This document shows, piece by piece, positions 52,101-62,200 of a stretch of 64,000 nt of DNA. The stretch is from Tridacna crocea (Eukaryota; Mollusca; Bivalvia; Cardiida; Cardiidae). Each line of letters opens with the position of its first letter. Position 1 is the stretch's first letter. Below the pieces are notes generated by a model, which saw nothing but the letters and a program-made list of their open reading frames with translations, did no database searches and was not told where the DNA came from. The position numbers and the translations under genes were made by a program. Location: the NCBI GenBank assembly GCA_943736015.1, contig OX031062.1:60004962-60068961 (forward strand), in the 5' to 3' direction.

Positions 52101-55100
52101 ATAACTGCATTAACTCTTTACCAATTAAAAACAAAATTGTAAACTGGTCCAAATTGAAACCATTTGCAGACGACAAAATAAACATGACTGAAAAATTGAA
52201 ATTTGGTTTGGAAAGGGTAGAAAATATTGTAGGAAAAGGAGAAAATGCTGGTAACAGCATTTTCTCCTTTTCCCACAATGTTTTCAAAAGGCTTCTTACT
52301 TAGGGTCGTTAAAAGCCGGGATTGTGTGGAAAAGTGCTATCTCATTACCAGATGGCAAAATTTTAGACTTGTCCAAATTGAAAGCATTTGCAGACGACAA
52401 AATAAAAGTGACTGAATATTTGAAATTAGTTTTGTGACGGGTAGAAATCATTGTGGGAAAAGGAGAAAATGCTGGTTACCAAAATGCTTCTTACTTAGGG
52501 TCAATAAAAGCCAGGATTGTGTGGTAAAGTGTTAAATAATGCATTGACATGCATGGCAAACAGATTGGGGAAGAAGATCAAAGCGCTCAGAGCTCCAAAT
52601 TTGTTTAATTGGTATAACAAGTGGTTTATAGGAACTTTTTACATTTAATGAATTTTAATGAAAAACGCTGAAAATCATCAGTGATTCTTTTTTATTTGCA
52701 AGCATTTCCCATGCCATTTTCGGTGACCAGTCCCTTTCTCCTTCTCTCACAATGTATACTACCCTTTACAAAAAATTATATATAACAGACTTCTGTTTTT
52801 CTTTTTGGTCTGCAAAAGTAAGGTCTTCAATAATTTGAAGGGTGAAAAAATTTTGCTTTTAAAAAAGATTTAAAACTCTTTTGAATGGAAACAGATTCCC
52901 TTTCGGCAAACTGAGGATTTACAAAATAAGTCCACGGCACATGACAAGATTCTTCCATTTCCACAGAAAATAAAGATATGATGTCAAAAATATGGACAAA
53001 TGAGGATACAAATATCTGACTGGGTAGAAAACATTGTGGGGAAAGGAGAAATTGCTCGTTACGAGCAATTTCTCCTTTTCCCACAAGGTTTTCAAAAGCT
53101 GTCTGTTGTTGATACGTCAAAATGAGTATCTATGGAGTAAAGGGTTAACCAGCACTTGAAAGTTACCCAAGGTAGTGAGATAGTAAATCAATCTCTGTTG
53201 AACAAATATTGACAGATTTACAGCAGCTTTGTACAATCTATTTGATTGAGAGCTCTCTGTACCAAAGAACCTAGACTGGTATTAGTCCCTTAAATAGAGC
53301 ATTTTCATTAAAACAAAATCATCATGTAAAACTGCAAAACAAATACCGGTACTCTGAGTTCTCAATGTTCTGACTGTCCGATTTAAACCCCAATACAACC
53401 AACCTAAATACCAAATATCGAGGTTCAAGGCCAAATGATAATGAAACAAGAGCAGCCAATTGTCGCAAGATATGCCCGTCTCAGTTGCCAATTTGACTTG
53501 AGACTTCAAAGTTCCGTTTCAGACAAGCAAGAAATATAGTACTGTGAAAATGAAGATCAAAGTGGAATTAATCAAAATCTGTGCTAGGTAGAGTTATTGT
53601 TCTTGTGCACTGTACTTGGTAATATTGCAACAAACATGCATACCAAGTTTGAAGTCGTTCTGACTTGAGATGACAGCTATATTCACAGCAAGCACTATAT
53701 GCTATGAACATGACATTCCAAGGGAAATAACTCAAAGACATTATGAGGTAAAGGTACAGTTCTTGTGCACTTCACTTCAAAATATTGCAACAAATAAGCA
53801 CACCAAATTTCAAGTCATTCCTACTGAAGATGACAAAGTTTTGGTCTGGGCAAGCAAGAAATGCTATAAAAATGAAGGTCAAACGGGGATTAACTCAAAA
53901 TTCATGCAATTAAGAGCTATGGTTCTAGTGCACTGCACTCCATAATTTTTCAGCAATCATACATATCAAATTTGAGGATATTCAGCCTGGAGATGACAAG
54001 GTTATACTCCAGACGAGCAGAAAACGCTGTAAAAATGATGATCAAAGGAAAATAACTTATAGACAGTACAAGGTAGTTATGGTGCTTTCACACTGCACTT
54101 TGCATTATTGCAAAAACACAAATGCCAAGTTTAAAGTCATTAGGACTGGAAATGACAAAGTTATGCTCCGGAAAAAGAACTATTCTATAGAACTTTCTAA
54201 TTCAAGGGCAAATAACTCCAGATTACATCAATAATGGAACTCATCTGAGATCTTATAGTCATATATATCTTGACCAAGTTTGGTGCTGATTGGTTGATAT
54301 TTGTAGATACTAGAGCGTCTAGAATGTAAACAAAGTCAAATATTGCATTTTTTCTAATTCAAGGGTTAATAACTCCAGTTGTTCTGGTCCAATTCTACCC
54401 GTAATCAAACTTTATTTTGTCATCTGCAAATGCTTTCAATTTGGACCAGTCTAAAATATTGTCGTTTGGAAATGGGTTAAACTTATTGTACATTCTACAC
54501 CCTCCACATCAGCTTATGAAGGCAGACAGAATGCTTTGATCATGTCATCAAGTATGAATTTTTTAGACACAAGACTGTGACAAGAGTCAGTCAAATTTCA
54601 TTGGACATCACTTATACAATAAAATAACATTTCACACCTTTTGCCTACAAAACTTTTAACCATTTATCAAACAATCATGCCTAGCTGTTATATTAACACC
54701 AGGGAGGAGGCCTTCAGTGCATATAGACAGGGAAAAGAAGAAAATGTTAGTAACCAGCACTTTCTCCTTTCCCCAAAATGTTTTCAGCTCTTTCAAACGA
54801 TATCGTTCTTGCCATATGCGTACTTAACCCATTACCACACAATCCCTACTTTTGACGACCCTGAGAAAGAAGTATGTAGAAAACATTGTGGGAAAAGGAG
54901 AAAATGCTGGTAACCAGCATTTTCTCCTTTTCCCACAATGTTTTCTACCCTACCCAGAAAAAAATTTTGAATTTTCTGTCACTTTTATTTTGTTGTCTGC
55001 AAATGCTTTTGACTTGGACAAACCTAAAATTTTGTCGTTTGGTAATGAGTAACTTTGTCATCTGCAAATGCTTTACTCTTTCCCAGATGACAAAATTTTA

Positions 55101-56210
55101 GACACATCCAAACTAAAAGCAACTGACAAATCATTCCTTTTACCACATGATCTCACATTTAAACAACTGTTGTAAAGAAAACATTGAACTAGTTAGGCAT
55201 ATGGGTAGGTGGGTGGGCAGGTGGGTGGGTGGGTAGGTTGGTAGGTAGGTAGGTTGGTGTGTGGGTGGGTGGGTAGGTGGCTGGATGGGTAGGAAAAAGG
55301 GTGGGTGGGTGTTTGGGTAGGTAGGTAGGTAGGCTGGTGGGTGGGTGGGTAGGTAGGTAGATAGGTAGGTGGATGGATAGGCTTGTAGGTGGATAGGTGG
55401 GCAGGTTGGTGGGTGGATAGATAGATAGGTAGGTAGGTGGGTGGATAGATAGGTAGGTAGGTGGGTGGATAGGTGGGTAAGTAGGTGGGTGAGTAGGTAG
55501 GTAGGTGGATAGGTAGGTAGGTGGGTGGGTGGGAGGGTGGGTGTGTGGGTAGGTAGGTAGGTGGGTGTGTGGGTAGGTAAGATGTCAATAGGTAGGTGTG
55601 TGGCTGGGTAGGTAGGTAGGTGGGTAGGTAGGTAGGTAGGTATGTGGATAGGTGGATATTTGGGTAGGTAGGTGAGTGGGTGGATGGGTGGGTAGGTTGG
55701 TAGGTAGGTTTGTAGGAGGGTAGTTGGGAAGGTGGGTGGGTAGGTGGGAAGGTGGGTGGGTAGGTAGGTAGATAAGTAGGTAGGTAGGTAGGTAGGTGGA
55801 TAGGTGGATGGGTAGGTGGGTGGATAGGTATGTTGGTATGTAGGTGGATAGGTGGGTAAGTAGATGGGTGAGTAGGTAGGTAGGTGGATAGGTAGGTAGT
55901 TAGGTAGGAGGGTGGGTGGGTAGGTAGGTGGGTAGGTGGGTGGATTGGTAGGTGGGTGGCTGGGTAGGTGGGTATGTGGGTAGGTAGGTAGGTGGGTGGG
56001 TGGATAGGTAGTTGGGTAGGTGAGTAGGTGGGTAGATAGGTAAATGGGTGGGTGGGTAGGTAGGTGGGAGGTAAGTAGTTAGGAAGGTATGTGGGTGGGT
56101 AGGTCAGAGGGTGGGTGGCTGGGTTGGTAAGTAGGTAGGTAGGTATTTCACTTGCATATAATAATGTATATCATGTTACAAAAAGTTACATTTACAAATC
56201 AGCAATAGTC

Positions 56211-56246
<36 letters not shown>

Positions 56247-59200
56247 CTTATTTATTTATCATAAGGTAATTATAGGAAGATGTAAGTAAAATAGTATTTA
56301 ACCTGAAGGAGTATGCATACTCACTAGTATCATTTTACAACAGAGAATTTATCAAATTATCAGCTAAACTCCAGTAGCTCAGTCGGTAGTGTGCAGGACT
56401 GGATAACAGGGATCATGGGTTCCATCCCTGGCTAGACCATTAATTTTCTTTCAGGGGATATATGATGATCATACCGACAGAATTGATTCCTCACAGGTGA
56501 TCATTGTCTTGAAGATGGTTCTGTGGCAAAGCAGTGGGTAGCTTGTGCAGAGTACTGGTAAAAGAGGCTCCAGGAAAGCATGGATAGGTCCACTGGCTAC
56601 TGTGGTACAACTAATATGGTATTAACTCATTACCACATGAGAAAATTTTGGACTGGTCCAAATTGAAAGCATTTGCAGATGAAAAAATAAAGGTGACTGA
56701 AAAATAGAATTTTTATCTGGAAAGGATAGAAAACACTGTTGGAAAAGGAGAAAATGCTGGTTACCAGCATTTTCTCCTTTTCCAACAGTGTTTTCAAAAG
56801 GCTTCTTTCTCAGGGGCATCAAAAGTAGGGATTGAGTGGTAATTGGTTAAAATACAATAAATCATACATGTATCATCATTTTTCAGTTTTGTTGCAATGG
56901 CAACCAGAGTTTTTGAAGGAATAAAATTTTTCCAGGATTTCTGAAGAGGACCATGGCAGAATCATTTCTCTGAAGTTTCATCAAAATTGGATGGGTAGTT
57001 TCAGAGAAGATGTTTGAAATAAAATTTAACCCATGCGTGCACGGACGGACGGACGGACGCATGACAGACATCAGGCCATAATGTAAGCCCGCTGGCCTTC
57101 GGCCGGTGGAGCTAAAAACTCTTGAGAAAAGACGAAAATGCTAGTTACTCGCAAATTTTTCCTTAACAAAGTTTTCAAAAGACTTCTCTCACAGGGTCAT
57201 CAAAACTTGGTATTATTTGAAAAAGGTTAAATGTTAACATCAAAGCATTTTGTTAAGTAAGTATTCAGACTGTTTTGCATAAATCTGTTAGAGGCTAGAG
57301 ACCAGATGCAAAAGAAGAGAAGAAAAAAAAAGAGTGGAAAGGTGAAAAATGAAGTAAATTGAAATCTGGTTACGGTTCAAGTCCAAAATATAATCAAAGC
57401 TTCCTTATTCTTATGATAATGTGCAGTTACCTACCCAACAAAATGATGAAATCTATCAACTTCAAAAGATCTTTGCTAAAAAATTGGGGATGAAAGTACT
57501 AATATTTGAAAATAATGCATAAAACGTTAACTAATGGAAAAACAATAAGTCTGACACAACAGTCACCTCATTAGTTTTTAACCCTTTACTGCACAATCCA
57601 GACTTTTAACGACCTGAAAGAGAAGCCTTTTGAAAACACTGCATGAAAAGGAGAAAATGCTGGTAACCAGCATTTTCTCCTTTTCCCACAGTGTCTTTTA
57701 CCCCTCCCAAACCAATTTTTAATTTTTCAGTCGCCTTTATTTTGTCATCTGCAAGTGCTTTCAATTTGGACCAGTTTAAAACTTTCTTGTGTGGTAAAGA
57801 GTTAAATCTTTCCAAAACAAATTCTAACTTTTAACAATCAACCAAAAAAAAAAGAACATCATAAATGCTTGTGGAAAGAGAAAGAAATGCTGGTAAACCA
57901 ACTTCAATAAGCCTGAGAGAGAAGCCTTTTGAAAACATTGTTGGGAAAGGAGAAAATGCTGGTAATCAGCATTTTCTCCTTTTCCAACAATGTTTTCTAC
58001 ACTTCCCAAAACAAATTTTAATTTTTCAGTCACATTTACTTTGTCATCTGAAAATGCTTTCCATTTGGACTTTTCTAGAACTTTGTAGTTTGATAAAGAG
58101 TTAAGCAATTTTCCCTTCGGCCACAATGTTTTCAAAAGTCGTCATCTGGAGAATCAAAAAGATGTCATGTTCAAAGGGTATGGTAGTATTCAAAACCTAA
58201 CCAAATAGTTCAGTTTACCCTGAAATGTTTGTGTATAAATGAAGGGGAAAATCAGACTTGATTTCTTTTCTCATTAATCATAGACCAAAAATCTTGACTT
58301 CAATAGATGTTAATGTTCATAATGTCCATTTAACCCTCTACCACACAAGATTTTAGACCTTTCCAAATTGAATGCATTTGCTGATGAAAGTAATGTTTCA
58401 ATGAGGCTCATAGGAAATTGTTGTTCTTTGACAGGGAAGAAATCATTGTGGGAAATGGAGAAAATGATGGTAATCTGCATTTTCTCCTTTTCCCACAGTA
58501 TTTTTAAAAGCATTCTCTTTCTTGGGTACTAAAAGATGTAATTGTGTTGGAAAGGGTTAAGCCTTTACAATACAAAAAAGAGTGTTGACAACCCTGAAGA
58601 CAAAAGCTTATAAAACATTGAGGGAAATAGAGAAAAATGCTGGTAACCTTCATTTTTTCTCTTTTCCTACAATGTAAACCCCAATCAAAAACAGCAACCC
58701 CATCATTATTTGGGCTAAATTTATTTTGTCATCTGCAAAATGCTAATTACATTAGGTCTAGTCTGCTCTGATTTTAAAAATGGCTCATACATGTATTTTG
58801 TCAGGCTATTGAAATAGTTAGCCACTATATGGATAATCTTTGGCAGAACCAAAGTCATACTCGGAATAAAGTCTATTCTTTAACTCTTCACCATACAATC
58901 CCGACTTTTAACGACCCTGAGAAAGAAAGCGTTTGAAAACATTGTGGGAAAAGGAGAAAATGCTGGTAACCAGCATTTTCTCCTTTTCCCACAATGTTTT
59001 CTATCCTTTCGAATGCCAATTTCATTTTTTGATTCATACTTATTTTGTTGTCTGCAAATGCTTTCAATTTGGACAAGTCCAAAATGCTGTAATTTGGTAA
59101 AGAGTTAATCTGCACTTTTCTATGTTTTAAAAAGTACAGACATACTATGTGGTAGCAGCTTTCCTGGTCTTTGATTTGTGCAGCATGAAGAAATTTGATA

Positions 59201-62200
59201 TTTTACATGACTAAAAGTCTAGCATGATGATTTTTTTAGGCTGTGAGAAGCAGATACAAGCATCAGGAAAGTTACTACAAAATAATACTTGTTGAATTAA
59301 ATACAACAAGAGAGCCATGATGGCACTGTATTGCTCCACTGGGGCACTGTACAATAGTGTATTGCTACACTGGCTAATAAGTACAAACATGATGCAAACC
59401 TAACATTACAGTTCTATGCCAATTGGTTTTGTACTTTTTTCTCTGTAAAGCCCATGTGAAAGTTGTGACCCCTGGTGAGTCCATTTTAGGCCGGTAATAA
59501 TGATTTTGATTTATAGTAATGAGCTATATTTACTTGAATCCTTGTAAAGGTCAACAGGATTAGCCACTAGATTTTGACCTTTTGGTTCCGAATAAGGAGA
59601 TTTTTAAAGTTTTTACTGTAACATGCTATGTAAAACTTGTGACCCCTGGGACAGTGCCAATTCTGACCCCTGGGCTATAACTTGAGGAACCTTAGTAGCG
59701 CCCCAGTAGGTGAAGCCAAATTCCAAATTTGACAGCCATAGGAAAAGTGGTTTAGAATAAAAAAAAATTCACTATTTAATCCTATATAAAACTTGTGACG
59801 TCTAGGACAGGGCCAATTTTGACCCACAACTCTAATTTGAAGAAAGTAAGTAGATGTCCAGCAGATTAAGCTACATACCAAATTTGGTAGCACAAAGCTT
59901 AGGTATGGTTTTGGACATGATTTTCAGAGATATTCAATATCTTTCAGTTTGTTGCCATGGTAACCAGAATTTTTACAGGAATCTTTTTCTTTTCCACTAA
60001 TTCTGAAGAAGACCTCGGAAGGATCATTTCTGTGACATTTGGTCAAAATCTGACTGTTAGTTTCAGAGATGTTTGAAACAAAACAAAAAAAAATAATGCA
60101 AAGACATATCTTTATACTTGAAGGACACAGTGCCATGATACAAGCTTGCTGGCCTATGGCCAGTAGCAGTGGAGATAAAAATGTGCTTACTAAAACAGGT
60201 GCTTGCAAAAACAGATAACAGTACATTTCAACAAACTTGCCTTTAATGGGGTGCAATAAAATTGCTCGCTGAATACAGGTTGTTGTTAACTCATTACCAA
60301 AAAACAAAATTTTAGGTTTGTCCAAATAAAAAGCATTTGTAGACAACAAAATAAAAGTGACTGAAAATTTGAAATGTGTTTTTTGAAGGGGAGAAAACAT
60401 TGTGGGAAAAGGAGAAAATGCTGGTTACAGGCATTTTCGCTTTTTCCCACAATGTTTTCTAAAGGCTTCTTTCTCAGGATTGTTAAAAGTAGGGATTGTG
60501 TTGTAATGGGTTTAACCCTTTACCACACAATCCCGACTTTTAATGACCCTGACAGAGCAGGGTTTGGAAAACCTTGTGGGAAAAGGAGAAAATGCTGGTA
60601 ACCAGCATCTTCCTTGTCCCACAATGTTTTCTACCCTATCAAAGGCAGAAATCATAATTTGAGCAGCATCTTATTTGTGGTCTGCAAGTGCTTTCAAATT
60701 GGACAAGTCTAGAGTTTCGTTGTATAGTAAAGGGTTAAATGCAGCTAGCCACTTAGACAGGTTTTACTGTAATCTCATACAATCTGCCATTGAACAAGGG
60801 TACAAAATAAACTCTAAAGTAGTGCAGAGTGCTAAACAAAGCCACAAGATATTTTCAGTCTAAAAGTATGACATACCTTCAAAGTTGCATTTATCCAGAA
60901 TTAATGAGTCAGCAGAGCAGTCTAGATCTGTGATCACACTACATTTTACTATGCAGTATGATCTTGATCTAAAATGGCTATAAAAGCACCTATACTTGTG
61001 ACAGGCAATCTGAAGGCTATAAATGCAATATTCACGCCTTTCTTTTTATTTCATCTATTTAGAGTCTTCAATGTCTGTTAGTTAAAATCTCATGTTAGAT
61101 CTTAAGAACACCTGAAAAAGATTTTTAGTTAGAAATCAGAGCACACGCATAGACAAAAAGCTTGCAATTCTACTTACTCATTTTTCAGTAGATCAGTAGC
61201 ATATAATATACAATAAAGATCCTGTAAACAACAAGGTAATATTACAATATATATATATAAAAAGATTCCATCATTTTTACTTCCTTCTGAAATTCAGATG
61301 CAGAAAATCCCCAAGCTTTTACGAAACAATCCTATAAACCCATTACCACACAATCCAAACTTTTGACAACCCTGAGAACGAAGCCTTTAGAAAACATTGT
61401 GGGAAAAGGAGAAAATGCTGGTAACCAGCATTTTCTCTTTTTTCCCACGATGTTTTCTAACCTTCACAAAACAATTTTCAGTTACCGTACTTTTATTTTG
61501 TCGTCTGCAAATGCTTTCGATTTGGACAAGCCTAAAATATTGTCGTTTGGTAATGAGTTAACCCTTTACTCCACAGATACTCATTTCTACACATTGCTTG
61601 TAGGAGCCTTTGGAAAACATTGTGGCAAAAGGTGAAATTGTCACAATGTTTTCTATGCTATCAAAAAGTATCATTTACACATAAGAAACGGCTTCATCTT
61701 TGCTGTTATTTAGGGTCAATTAGAGATGCCACAGAAATGCCTTATTGGGTAACTCCTTATAAAACCACAAGAATCAGTTCGCACAAATATAAAGCATTAA
61801 AAATTTTGCACACAACAATTCCAAGTGTGGTTCAAATGATGGATGGAACTTGTCTCTCATTGGGTGGAAAACATTATAGGAGGAGGAGAAAATGCTGGTA
61901 ATCAGCATTCTTGCTTTTCCGACAAAGTTTTCAAAAGGTTTTTAAAAAGGTTGTTAAAACTTTTGTCTCTTTGTTAAAGGGCTGACAAACCTAAAGGAAA
62001 ATGCTGCAGAAAACAATGTTGTTTACAGACAAAAGGTTTGTATAAACCAGCATCATCTCCTCTTCCCATGATGTTTTCTATTTTTCGCATGTTTTCTGAC
62101 CAGTTTAAGACAAATTCTATCATCTGAAACACCTACAATTAATGGTCTTGGAAAGTTTTAGATTTGGACAAGTCTAACAGTTTAAAGTCTGGTAAATGGG

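Noticed and set aside
55193-55588. 131-residue Tyr-Leu-Pro-Thr-His-Pro-Pro repeat protein on the minus strand
   Set aside because: It is the complement of the GGTA/GGTG satellite; low-complexity DNA read without stops.
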